In this document: positions 56,091-64,000 of the stretch, one piece after another
Layout of the letters: the number at the start of each line of letters is the position of its first letter
Numbering within the stretch: the first letter of the stretch is position 1
Assembly (NCBI GenBank): GCA_034428635.1
Contig: DAOUHR010000008.1
Span: 26,693-90,692 of the forward strand
Direction of reading: 5' to 3'
Source: Bin22 sp034428635
GTDB lineage: Bacteria; Chloroflexota; Dehalococcoidia; Lucifugimonadales; UBA3495
Length of the DNA stretch: 64,000 nt
Made by a program: the position numbers and the translations under genes
Notes under the pieces: generated by a model
Told to the model about the DNA's origin: nothing
Databases searched by the model: none
The model's input: only the letters and a program-made list of their open reading frames with translations

Positions 56091-56516
56091 TTGAACGCCA
56101 GCCCGGTTTGCACGGTAGACTACATTGATCACGTGGGCATTGCCGTTAATGACATTGACGCCGCGCTGAAATTATTCAGCGAGGTTTTCGGAGCGCCCAT
56201 GGCTGAAGTCAAACAACTGGACGACCAGGGTATACGAGGGGCTCTGGTGCAGGTGGGGCAGACCCGGCTGGAATTGATGGAACCCACAGCGGCGGATACT
56301 ACCATCGGCCGCTTCATCGAACGGCGGGGCGAGGGACTGCACCACCTGGCCTTTTATGTAAACGACCTGCCGGGCAAGATTCAGATCGTAGATGAACTGG
56401 GGCTTCAACTGATTGACCACGCGCCCAGGGAAGGCTTGTCCGGCGACATCGCCTTCATCCATCCCCGTTCCGTCTTCGGCATTCTGACCGAACTGGTGGA
56501 ACGCCCCAACGAATAG
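56091..56516 (+). CDS. mce: Methylmalonyl-CoA epimerase
   Basis: The 141-residue glyoxalase-fold protein has two paired modules with the expected metal ligands: DHVGIAVNDIDAALKLFSEV, then RLELMEP, then GEGLHHLAFYVNDL, and the terminal FGILTELVE. It interconverts (R)- and (S)-methylmalonyl-CoA, feeding the mutase encoded 2.3 kb upstream. The start is TTG with CCAGGAG seven bases upstream. Confidence 0.92.
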   Translation: MNASPVCTVDYIDHVGIAVNDIDAALKLFSEVFGAPMAEVKQLDDQGIRGALVQVGQTRLELMEPTAADTTIGRFIERRGEGLHHLAFYVNDLPGKIQIVDELGLQLIDHAPREGLSGDIAFIHPRSVFGILTELVERPNE

Positions 56517-56551
56517 GCTCTTACAGCCCCCACAGCATCTTTGGAGGCTCC

Positions 56552-57565
56552 TTGCCGGCGCACCTGCTATACGGCGACAGTTTCCTCGTCTCCCAACAGC
56601 TCAACCGGCTTGTGAGGGAGGCAGGTGCCGAATCAATGCTGGAGGCCAACCGGCACCAGTTGACCGGCGGCCAGTTCAACCTGCCCGAACTGCTCGCCGT
56701 CTGCAACGCCCTCCCCTTCATGGATACCAGTCGCCTGGTTGTGGTAACCGGGCTGCTGGGCACCCTGGAAAGTAGGGGTGGCCGGGGCCGTGGTTCCCGT
56801 TCCCTGGGGGAGTGGGACAAGCTCGCCGAAGCCATTCCCAATATGCCGGACACCACCCTGCTGTTCCTGGTGGACGGCCCCGTAGCCGACAGCAATCCCC
56901 TGCTGAGAAGCCTCCGTTCCGCAAGCCAGATTCACCACCTTCAGGCGCCTACCGGCGAGGCCCTGGCCCGCTATATCAAGGAAATGGCCCAGGACAAGGG
57001 ATCGGGCATAAGTCCGGCGGCCATACGGACGCTGACCGACCTGGTGGGCAACGATCTGTGGACGCTGGACCGTGAACTGGAAAAACTGTCCCTTTACGCC
57101 GCTGGCCGCAACATAGAAGAATCCGACATCCAGGAAATGGTGGCCCTGGTACGGGAGGCCAGCATCTTCAACGCCGTGGACGCCATGATTGACGGCCGGC
57201 CCGAGGTGGCGTTGCGATTGCTGCAAAGGCTGCGGCAGGACGGGGCGGCCCTACCCTACATCATCGGCATGGTGGAGCGGCAGCTGCGGCTGGTCTGCCT
57301 GGCACGGTACTGGACCGAGCAGCGGGTGTCGCCCCAGGAACTGCCTGGGAAGCTGGGAGTGCCCCCCTTTGTGGCGCGAAAGACGGCGGAACAGGCCCGC
57401 CGGAACTCCTGGCCTGACCTGGACCGGCGCTACCGCCGCCTGCTGGAAGCGGATTTGGACTTCAAGACCGGGCGGGTTGACTCGGAAGACCTGGCCCTGG
57501 AAATGCTGGTGGTTGATCTGGCTACACCTGCGGCAGGGCGCAACGGTAGGGACCAGCGTCGCTAA
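56552..57565 (+). CDS. holA: DNA polymerase III delta subunit
   Basis: The 337-residue clamp-loader delta subunit begins HLLYGDSFLVSQQLNRL and has FMDTSRLVVVTGLLG, an alanine- and leucine-rich AAA-like core without a Walker A site (as expected for delta), and the C-terminal helical collar domain (LLRRLRQDG-like and MVERQLRLVCLARYW). It opens the sliding clamp for loading. Start: TTG with GGAGG four to five bases upstream. It is preceded by mce with a 35-base gap and may be cotranscribed. Confidence 0.85.
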   Translation: MPAHLLYGDSFLVSQQLNRLVREAGAESMLEANRHQLTGGQFNLPELLAVCNALPFMDTSRLVVVTGLLGTLESRGGRGRGSRSLGEWDKLAEAIPNMPDTTLLFLVDGPVADSNPLLRSLRSASQIHHLQAPTGEALARYIKEMAQDKGSGISPAAIRTLTDLVGNDLWTLDRELEKLSLYAAGRNIEESDIQEMVALVREASIFNAVDAMIDGRPEVALRLLQRLRQDGAALPYIIGMVERQLRLVCLARYWTEQRVSPQELPGKLGVPPFVARKTAEQARRNSWPDLDRRYRRLLEADLDFKTGRVDSEDLALEMLVVDLATPAAGRNGRDQRR

Positions 57566-57826
57566 CATACCCTGCTGTGAGACTCCTGGGGCCAGCCCTC
57601 AGACAGGGCGATCACGAAGCAGAAATGAACTCTTCCACTTATCTCGACAAACTCGAGACATGGCACCAGGCCGGGCGATGGTCCGACAAGCTCACCATGG
57701 GCGGTTCCGGGGAAGGCCAGCCACCCCGCTTGGATTGAGCGTGTAGCAGGTCTCCCCGCAGACTTCAGCATGGCTTGACAAGCTCACCATGAGCGGATAA
57801 CCACAGCCCCCGCGATTACCCTGACC
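57566..57826. repeat. Gene-free stretch with two copies of a 20-base repeat
   Basis: GACAAGCTCACCATGGGCGG at 57685-57704 and GACAAGCTCACCATGAGCGG at 57777-57796 differ at one base and are 92 bases apart in the same orientation. The shared core resembles the dispersed GACAAGCTCACC-type short repeats seen in many high-GC environmental genomes. Nothing else is visible in this 261-base stretch. Confidence 0.5.
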
Positions 57827-58798
57827 CTAAGGCGCCATGGGATTGAAGCAGGCCGCCCAGTGGTTGTCCTCCACTTCCTCCAGCGGCGGACTGGGACTGA
57901 CCCGGCACTGGCTGACAGCCTTGTGGCAGCGAGGCAGGAAGGCGCACTCCTCCGGCAGGTTTATCATGTCCGGTGGAGTGCCCCGCAAAGGCTGCAGCCT
58001 GCGGTTGGCATCATCCAGCCTGGGAAGCGCCTGGATCAGCGACCAGGTGTAGGGGTGGCGGGGGTCCCTGAACAGGGGGATTACATCAGCGGTTTCGGCC
58101 AGGCTGCCGGCGTACATCACCGCCACCCGGTTGCCCATGTGGGCAACGATGCCCAGATCGTGTGTGATCAGCAGGATAGACGAGTTAAACTCCTGACACA
58201 GGCGCTTTAACCGGGCCAGAATCTCCGCCTGCAGGGTAACGTCCAAGCCCGAGGTGGCCTCGTCGGCGATCAGCAGTTTTGGCTGCAGCACCAGGGCAAT
58301 GCCGATCATCACCCGCTGGCACATTCCCCCGCTCAGGTTAAAGGGGTATTCGCCCAGAATGCGGCGGGGGTCGGGAAGCCCCAGTTCCCTCAGCACATCC
58401 TGGGCCATGCGATTGGCCTGGCGGGTGGAATAATTGGTATGATTGAGAATGACCTCTTCCAGTTGGGTGCCCACGGTCTGCACTGGGTTCAGGGCCGTCT
58501 GGGCATCCTGGAAGACCATGGATATTTCCCTGCCCCTTATGCCGCGCAGGTAGTCATAGTTGGCCCGCATAAGGTCAACCCCATTGAAGTAGACGCTGCC
58601 CTCCACCAGGGTGGCGGAATTGGGCAGCAGACCCATAATTGCCAGGGCCAGAGTGCTCTTGCCCGCGCCGCTTTCGCCCACCACGCAGTAAATCTGGCCC
58701 TCTTCCTGGGAGAAGGTAACACCATTCAAGGCCTTTACCTGACCGGCCTGCGTTGCAAACTCGACCCGCAGGTTTTCCACTCTCAGTATCTCGCTCAT
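57827..58798 (-). CDS. Peptide/nickel-type ABC transporter ATPase (DppD/OppD-like)
   Basis: The 323-residue ATPase has Walker A GESGAGKST (about 38-46), the signature LSGGMCQRVMIGIAL, Walker B LLIADEATSGLD, and the oligopeptide-family C-terminal extension with cysteines (ECAFLPRCHKAVSQC). It differs from the dppDF pair at 40.5-42.5 kb (ISMVFQDAQTALNP here), so it belongs to a different importer whose other parts are outside the window or elsewhere. The ATG at 58798 is called; a GTG at 58834, with AAGGCGG upstream, is an alternative. Confidence 0.85.
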   Translation of the reverse strand: MSEILRVENLRVEFATQAGQVKALNGVTFSQEEGQIYCVVGESGAGKSTLALAIMGLLPNSATLVEGSVYFNGVDLMRANYDYLRGIRGREISMVFQDAQTALNPVQTVGTQLEEVILNHTNYSTRQANRMAQDVLRELGLPDPRRILGEYPFNLSGGMCQRVMIGIALVLQPKLLIADEATSGLDVTLQAEILARLKRLCQEFNSSILLITHDLGIVAHMGNRVAVMYAGSLAETADVIPLFRDPRHPYTWSLIQALPRLDDANRRLQPLRGTPPDMINLPEECAFLPRCHKAVSQCRVSPSPPLEEVEDNHWAACFNPMAP

Positions 58799-59000
58799 CT
58801 TCTCGACCGTGCCTGATTCGTTGATGTGAGCCACTGGGTCCGCCTTGACTGCCAGTACCCATTGCCCCTGAAAATTACCTCTGGAGCGCCGACAAGCAGT
58901 GAGCCAATTGACGGCAGCATTGCCGTGCGTTTCACCCTCGTCCCGACGTTCCTCCTGACAAGGGGGAAGGTACTTCAGGGCAGTCTCGTGGCGCTAAGGC

Positions 59001-59702
59001 CTAGCGCAAGGCCTCGGGGCGGAAACGCCCCGCTTTGATTTCTGATACCAGGGTTTCCAGGTCTTTTATCCGCCGGTCAAAGCGGGTGGCCACTGTTCCC
59101 AGTTGCTCCAGGCGATGGGCGTCGCTGCCTGCGGTGGAGGGCAACACAAAGGCATTGCCCACATCCCCGGAAAATTCATTCTCATCGGGCTTGCCCCTGC
59201 CATTGCAGCCCTCGATGGCATCGCACATCAGGAAGAAATTATCGGCCAGCGCCCGCTCCAGCATCTCGGCCCTGGCGTCGGGGTCCTTACCCGGATCGGA
59301 CAGGTAGCGACGTCGATAGGGATGCGCTGCGATCATCACGCCGCCAACCTTGTTTGCTACCTGGCGCAAAAAGGCAGGTTTGTGCATCCCGAATACATAC
59401 TCCTGCAGGCCGAAAACCAGGATATGACCGGCGTCAGTATTGATTTCACTGCCCGAGAGAACCAGAAATTCGTGCCTGATGGAAAGTGACTTTACTTCCT
59501 CGAGATTCCAGAACTGGTCATGTTCCGTGAGACAGATGCCGTCCAGGCCCAGCGTCTTGGCCCGGTCTATAAGGTCATCTACGCTGACGAAGCTGTCGTC
59601 GGATTGAGGGTAGGTATGGGTGTGCAGGTCTATCAGCAAGGGAGGCAATCGGCCTTGAAAAGCAATAGGGTCTGCGTCGGCTTCTCGCCGGGCAGACCCC
59701 AT
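59001..59702 (-). CDS. PHP-domain metal-dependent phosphoesterase
   Basis: The 233-residue protein has the PHP metal-binding motifs: LIDLHTHTYPQSDDS at the N-terminus, ICLTEHDQFWN, VLSGSEINTDAGHILVFG, VMIAAHPYRRR and STAGSDAHRLEQLG near the end. PHP enzymes hydrolyse phosphoesters such as nucleoside mono- or diphosphates, and some act in DNA repair or polymerase proofreading. The substrate is unknown. The start is uncertain: ATG 59702 is used, but the frame extends to a GTG at 59753 that overlaps the ftsK stop as TAGTG. It lies directly downstream of ftsK. Confidence 0.85.
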   Translation of the reverse strand: MGSARREADADPIAFQGRLPPLLIDLHTHTYPQSDDSFVSVDDLIDRAKTLGLDGICLTEHDQFWNLEEVKSLSIRHEFLVLSGSEINTDAGHILVFGLQEYVFGMHKPAFLRQVANKVGGVMIAAHPYRRRYLSDPGKDPDARAEMLERALADNFFLMCDAIEGCNGRGKPDENEFSGDVGNAFVLPSTAGSDAHRLEQLGTVATRFDRRIKDLETLVSEIKAGRFRPEALR

Positions 59703-59752
59703 AATACCACAACGAGGACCCCCTCCCGAGGGCGGGAGTGTTCGTGGCTTCA

Positions 59753-61939
59753 CTACCGTGGGATCAGCAGACCTTCGTCCTCCAGCACCTCGACAATCTG
59801 CTCCGCCCGGCCGCCACCTATCTTCAGGCGGCGCTCCAGGACCGAGGAGCTGAGGTTGGGGTTACGCAGGGCAAGTTCACGGGCCTTGTCCACCAGGCCC
59901 TCGTCCAGGCCCTCACCCTCTTCCCCTTCCTCGCCTTCGTCCTCCAGGTTGATGGGCGGCAGGGGCGGCCCTTTCTGGTCCAGCCAGAAGTCCACCAGCT
60001 TTTCGGTTTCTTCATCCAGTACCAGCGTACCCTGCACCCGCCTTGGCTTGGGGGCGTCGTTGTTGAGGAGGAGCATGTCGCCCTTGCCCAGCAGCTTTTC
60101 GGCGCCCACCGAGTCCAGGATGACCCTGGCATCCACCTGGGAGGCCACCGCGAAGGCGACGCGGCAGGGGATGTTGGCCTTGAGCAGGCCGGTGACTACT
60201 TTGACGGAGGGACGCTGGGTTGCCAGCACCAGGTGAATACCGGCGGCGCGTCCCAGCTGGGCCAGCCGCACCAGGGACTGCTCGATTTCGAAGCCGCCCA
60301 CCAGCATCAGATCGGCCAGTTCGTCCACGATCAGCACCAGGTAGGGCAAGGGAGCCTTGGCCTTGGCATTGTAGCCACTGATGTTGCGGGTGCCGATTTC
60401 CGCCATTGCCTTGTAGCGGCGGGTCATTTCCCGAATGAGACCCCGCAGCATGGGGCTGACGTCGTCCACCTCGGTTATCACGGGCAGCACCAGGTGGGGA
60501 ATACCGTTGAAGGGGGTCAGCTCTACCTGCTTGGGGTCCACCATCAGCATTCGAAGCTGGTCGGGCGGCTTGGTCAACATCATTGAAGCCACTATGGAGT
60601 TTATGCAGACGCTTTTGCCGCTGCCGGTCGCGCCAGCAATCATCATGTGGGGCAGGCTGGCCAGGTCCAGGGCCACTGAATCACCGCCGGCATCGGCGCC
60701 CAGGGCAATGGGCAATCCCCCTTTGGCGGCGAACTTTCGAAAGTCGGCCGAGTCCATCACCTCCCGCATGGTGACCTTGCTGGGGGAAGGCGATGGCACT
60801 TCAAGGCCCAGCAGGGCCTCCCCGGGGGCCTGTTCAAAGCGCAGGCTGGGGCTGCTGATGGCCAGAGAAAGGTCCCGCTCCCGGGCCAGGATGCTCTGCA
60901 CCCTCACCCGACTGCGGTCGGGGACGCTGGCGCCGTCTTTGCCGGAACTTCTCTTTTCTATCCACCCGGGCATCAGACCATACCGGACAATGCGTGGGCC
61001 AGCTTTTATGTCCGCAACCTCGACGCTGACGCCATGGTCAGCCAGGGCGCTTTCGATGTCGTCCGCCATTTTCTTCAGGGGCTTTTCATCGGTGGAATGG
61101 ACTTCTGGCGGAGCCAGCAAGTCCAGTGAAGGCAACTTCCACTTGGAGCCGTTAGTCGACAGGACTGGCGAAGCCGCCGGAACCACAACCTCGGGAGGAT
61201 CATTTGTTTCGGCTTCATCATCCGGCAAGTCGGTTACTTGTGGCACATTCCGTGCAGGTTCAAGCCGTGAGGATCGGCGGAACAACGCCGACAGCAAACG
61301 GCCCAGGAAGCTGAAAACGGCATTGAGCCAGCCGGGCCTGGTGTCCCTGTTGAACAGGGATGCCACTCCCCTGCCAATGGCGACTGCAACGAATGACACG
61401 CCTCGGGCCAGGGATACCAACCCGACCCACAGGGCCCGGGCAGTACGGCAGAGGCCCAGCCAGTAGCCCCGGCTGGCCTTTCCTGGCACGATAAGAACGG
61501 GCATCAGCAGGGCCAAAGCCGCCAGCCGCGCAATGCCCAGGGGCAGTGAATGGCCCATGGCGATGGCGCCCCACTTTCCACCAAGTCCCACAAAGGCCAG
61601 GGGGCCATAGCCTGCTTCGAGGAAGGTCAATATTCCAACGGTAAGGGCGGCAGCGCTTACCCCGGCCAGCCACAGATTCCAGAAGCGGATGAGCCACCAG
61701 GGACGGTACCTGAGTGCAACCAGCAAAGCGCCAGCCCAAAGCAGGACCGGAATCCACCCGTAGCCCAGAAGTGAAAAGGTTCCCTCCCACACGTCGGGGT
61801 AGAACCAGAACACCACGAAGGCAGCGGCGATAACGGAAGTAATGATTGCGAGATCCAGGAATAGAAACAAGCGGAACCAGAATATTGAGCCATCCGATGC
61901 CGCAGGGGATCGGCGCAAGGGCCGAGCTGTACCCGCCAT
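59753..61939 (-). CDS. ftsK: DNA translocase FtsK/SpoIIIE
   Basis: The 728-residue protein has about four transmembrane segments in the first 170 residues, a linker of about 100 residues with acidic and Pro-rich stretches, the alpha-beta motor with Walker A GATGSGKSVC near 437 and Walker B LVLIVDELADLM, and a gamma winged-helix domain at the end (RNPNLSSSVLERRLKIGGGR). It pumps chromosomal DNA through the division septum toward dif. Start: ATG at 61939 with GGGGGA upstream; the longer frame adds a non-homologous peptide. The linker is much shorter than in E. coli FtsK, closer to SpoIIIE. Confidence 0.93.
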   Translation of the reverse strand: MAGTARPLRRSPAASDGSIFWFRLFLFLDLAIITSVIAAAFVVFWFYPDVWEGTFSLLGYGWIPVLLWAGALLVALRYRPWWLIRFWNLWLAGVSAAALTVGILTFLEAGYGPLAFVGLGGKWGAIAMGHSLPLGIARLAALALLMPVLIVPGKASRGYWLGLCRTARALWVGLVSLARGVSFVAVAIGRGVASLFNRDTRPGWLNAVFSFLGRLLSALFRRSSRLEPARNVPQVTDLPDDEAETNDPPEVVVPAASPVLSTNGSKWKLPSLDLLAPPEVHSTDEKPLKKMADDIESALADHGVSVEVADIKAGPRIVRYGLMPGWIEKRSSGKDGASVPDRSRVRVQSILARERDLSLAISSPSLRFEQAPGEALLGLEVPSPSPSKVTMREVMDSADFRKFAAKGGLPIALGADAGGDSVALDLASLPHMMIAGATGSGKSVCINSIVASMMLTKPPDQLRMLMVDPKQVELTPFNGIPHLVLPVITEVDDVSPMLRGLIREMTRRYKAMAEIGTRNISGYNAKAKAPLPYLVLIVDELADLMLVGGFEIEQSLVRLAQLGRAAGIHLVLATQRPSVKVVTGLLKANIPCRVAFAVASQVDARVILDSVGAEKLLGKGDMLLLNNDAPKPRRVQGTLVLDEETEKLVDFWLDQKGPPLPPINLEDEGEEGEEGEGLDEGLVDKARELALRNPNLSSSVLERRLKIGGGRAEQIVEVLEDEGLLIPR

Positions 61940-62150
61940 AGAGTCCCCCAACATAACTAAAATTAAAATAACGAATATATGGTAACTGATAGGGGTCAAG
62001 GAATTTAAGGGGAACCAGGGTGAGTTTTGGAGAGTTTGGGGCGGATCAGGTGCCGGCTGGAGCCTATGTAGAGCGAAAAAGCAGGGGTTGGAACGTACCC
62101 AGGGCATTGGCATATTAATATGCTGCATGCCCCGGGTGTAGCGTGGTCGG

Positions 62151-63809
62151 TTAAACTTCCAGGAATACCGGGACTATGGTGGGGCGGCGCCTTGCTTCGG
62201 TCTGGATAAAGCGGGCCGCAGCCTCCCGGACAAGGTTTCTGATTCGGTCCGAATCGTCTATCAACTCCTGTTTCTCCTGGATCACGTCGTCGATGATTCC
62301 GGACAGTTTGGGGAAGAGGTCACTGGTCTCTTCCGTTTCCATAAAGCCGCTGGCCAGGACCTTGGTGGGATAGGCCGGGAGGCCGGTGCCGGCATCCACG
62401 GACACTACGATTACGACCACGCCGTCCCGGGCCAGGGCGCGGCGCTCGCGGAGCACCTCGCTGCCCATATCCCTGGCGCTGGGCCCGTCGATAAGGATGG
62501 GGCTGGCGGGCACGCTTTCGGCAACCCTGCCGCCCTCCTCGCTCAGTTCCAGCACGTCGCCGTCTTCCAGCACAAAAATTCCGGACTCGGCCAGCCCCAT
62601 ATCCCAGGCCAGCCTGGCGTGGGCCATCAGATGCCGGTATTCGCCGTGCACCGGCACGAAGTAGCGGGGCTTGGTCAGGCTGAGCATCATCTTGAGCTCT
62701 TCCTGGCTGGCGTGACCATGCACGTGTACCGTGGCGATGCGGTCGTACAGCACCCGTGCCCCCTGCCGCAGCAGGTTGTCGATGGTACGGCTTACCAGCA
62801 GTTCGTTGCCTGGAATGGGCGTAGCAGAGATTACCACCGTGTCCCCTTCCATAACTGAGACGTCGCGGTGGTCCTGGTTGGCAATGCGCACCAGCGCGGA
62901 GGTGGGTTCGCCCTGACTTCCCGTGGTGAGCAGCACCGTCCGCTCGGGTTCCTGGCCGCGGATTTCGCTTAGGCTGACCAGGACGCCGGCGGGAATGGTT
63001 AGATAGCCCATCTCTGCCGCCATATTGACGTTATCCGCCATGCTGCGGCCCACAATAGCCACCTTCCGGCCGTGGCGAGAGGCGGCGTCTATGACCTGCT
63101 GTACGCGGGAAATAAGGGAGGCAAAGGTGGCCACCATGACCCGGCCCGGCGCCTCGCCGATGGCCCGGTCCAGCGAGTCCGCCAGGATGGCCTCCGACGG
63201 CGTGTACCCGGGGACCTCGGCATAGGTGGAATCGGAGCACAACAGCAGCACTCCTTCATCGCCATAGCGAGCCAGGGTGGTAAGGTCTATCGTGTGGCCG
63301 TCCACCGGCGTATGGTCAATCTTGAAGTCGCCGGTATGGATTACCGTGCCCAGGGGAGTGGAGATGGCAATGCCCATGGCGTCTGGAATGCTGTGACAGA
63401 CGCGAAACCAGCGGGCGCTGAAGTTGGTCCCGAACCGGTAGTCCACGTCGGGCTCGATTGCCTCGACCGCCTTGCCCCGGGTGGCCCGGTTCTCTCGCAG
63501 CTTTACTGAAATAAGGCCGTGGGCCAGCTTTGGGGCAAATACCGGAACGTCAAGCCGGGGCAGGATGTGGGGCAGGGCGCCGATGTGGTCTTCGTGCCCG
63601 TGAGTTATCAGGATTCCCCGAACCCTGTCGCTTCGTTCCACCAGGTAAGAAACGTCAGGGATAATCAGGTCAACGCCCAGCATATCTTCGGTGGGAAACT
63701 GGACGCCGCAGTCGACAACAACAATGTCGTCGCCACATTCCAGGGCCATCATGTTCTTGCCGATTTCGCCGAGTCCGCCGAGGGGGATGATTCGCAAGGT
63801 ATGGTTCAA
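62151..63809 (-). CDS. rnj: Ribonuclease J
   Basis: The 552-residue enzyme has the metallo-beta-lactamase/beta-CASP fold: IPLGGLGEIGKNMM, zinc motif THGHEDHIGALPH near 69-81, VIHTGDFKIDHTPVDG, LLCSDSTYAEVPG, the beta-CASP segment, and a C-terminal helical tail ending EARRRPTIVPVFLEV. RNase J cuts mRNA endonucleolytically and degrades it from the 5' end, and also matures 16S rRNA, replacing RNase E in many bacteria. The start is TTG, with a GGGATCGG purine-rich stretch nearby. It is upstream of ftsK on the same strand. Confidence 0.94.
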   Translation of the reverse strand: MNHTLRIIPLGGLGEIGKNMMALECGDDIVVVDCGVQFPTEDMLGVDLIIPDVSYLVERSDRVRGILITHGHEDHIGALPHILPRLDVPVFAPKLAHGLISVKLRENRATRGKAVEAIEPDVDYRFGTNFSARWFRVCHSIPDAMGIAISTPLGTVIHTGDFKIDHTPVDGHTIDLTTLARYGDEGVLLLCSDSTYAEVPGYTPSEAILADSLDRAIGEAPGRVMVATFASLISRVQQVIDAASRHGRKVAIVGRSMADNVNMAAEMGYLTIPAGVLVSLSEIRGQEPERTVLLTTGSQGEPTSALVRIANQDHRDVSVMEGDTVVISATPIPGNELLVSRTIDNLLRQGARVLYDRIATVHVHGHASQEELKMMLSLTKPRYFVPVHGEYRHLMAHARLAWDMGLAESGIFVLEDGDVLELSEEGGRVAESVPASPILIDGPSARDMGSEVLRERRALARDGVVVIVVSVDAGTGLPAYPTKVLASGFMETEETSDLFPKLSGIIDDVIQEKQELIDDSDRIRNLVREAAARFIQTEARRRPTIVPVFLEV

Positions 63810-63840
63810 ACCGATCCCATTTCCAAGTTGAAGTGAGTAA

Positions 63841-64000
63841 CTAAAACAATGACAGTTGTTCGGGCGGCGGCGACTGGTCTTCTTCCTGCGCCGCCTCGGG
63901 AGGCAGGGGTTGCTGGCGGGCCTGGGCCAGGATTTCCGGAATCCGCCGGAAGTCCTCCTCTATGGAGCCGCGCATCTCCTGGCGATACAGGGCCGCCGCC
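63841..64000 (-). CDS. 3' end of a gene whose protein ends in a clamp-binding motif (partial)
   Basis: The C-terminal 52 residues run in from the right edge: AAALYRQEMRGSIEEDFRRI, then PEILAQARQQ, then a Pro/Glu/Gln-rich linker, and finally QLSLF followed by TAG at 63841-63843. QLSLF fits the bacterial sliding-clamp-binding consensus QL[SD]LF found at the C-terminus of replication and repair proteins such as MutS, DNA polymerases and UmuC. The protein itself is not identified from so short a piece. It lies 31 bases upstream of rnj on the same strand. Confidence 0.75.
   Translation of the reverse strand, partial: AAALYRQEMRGSIEEDFRRIPEILAQARQQPLPPEAAQEEDQSPPPEQLSLF

Overview
The window is a dense, GC-rich bacterial chromosome segment of 64 kb with about 47 genes, one tRNA, and no integrated phage, insertion sequence or CRISPR array that I can see. 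The gene complement fits Chloroflexota, probably a Dehalococcoidia-like lineage. The main reasons are the neighbouring SCO1664-family and DUF3090 genes (otherwise best known from Actinobacteria), a prokaryotic translin homologue, RNase J, an HspR-type heat-shock regulator, HpaB- and CoA-based catabolism, and frequent TTG/GTG starts. This lineage call is an inference from gene content, not from a marker search.

Layout. 0.3-1.8 kb: an HpaB-type flavin hydroxylase, then tRNA-Asn on the minus strand. 2.1-6.7 kb: a heat-shock block with hsp20 divergent from cbpA(dnaJ-like)-hspR, followed by clpC; both divergent promoters are near consensus and HAIR-like operators can be proposed. 6.8-15.8 kb, minus strand: rpoB-rpoC-pyrD with overlapping ends, behind a strong promoter. 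16.5-19.2 kb: a 900-residue secreted protein with five DUF11 repeats. 19.4-22.5 kb: the molybdate transporter modABC. 22.6-27 kb: a HAD phosphatase, then a three-gene minus-strand group (PEPCK-fold ATPase, DUF3090 protein, SCO1664-family kinase-like protein) of unknown function. 27.2-28.5 kb: an aroA that looks gammaproteobacterial. 28.6-33.5 kb, minus: comM, a metallo-hydrolase, and fmdB-fmdB-thiE-translin. 33.7-39.9 kb, plus: polA, a small aspartic protease, a CitE-like lyase, folB and a tandem SagB-type nitroreductase.

39.9-40.5 kb holds a MITE-like inverted repeat. Then come two oligopeptide ABC ATPases (40.5-42.5 kb), a TPR protein, a GT2 glycosyltransferase, lysC and thrB (42.6-46.7 kb), a TreT-like glycosyltransferase, glmS and yvcK (47.1-52 kb). 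52.2-56.5 kb carries the methylmalonyl-CoA mutase large subunit, an acyl-CoA dehydrogenase and methylmalonyl-CoA epimerase, interrupted by a one-protein MNT-HEPN fusion next to an inverted repeat. holA, a third peptide-transporter ATPase, a PHP phosphoesterase, ftsK and RNase J fill the right end. A partial gene whose protein ends in the clamp-binding motif QLSLF runs off the edge.

Taken together the genes describe a heterotroph that oxidises aromatic and propionyl-CoA-yielding substrates, imports molybdate and peptides, and carries core transcription, replication, RNA-processing and division functions. The most promising undescribed element is the three-gene group at 23.3-27.0 kb.
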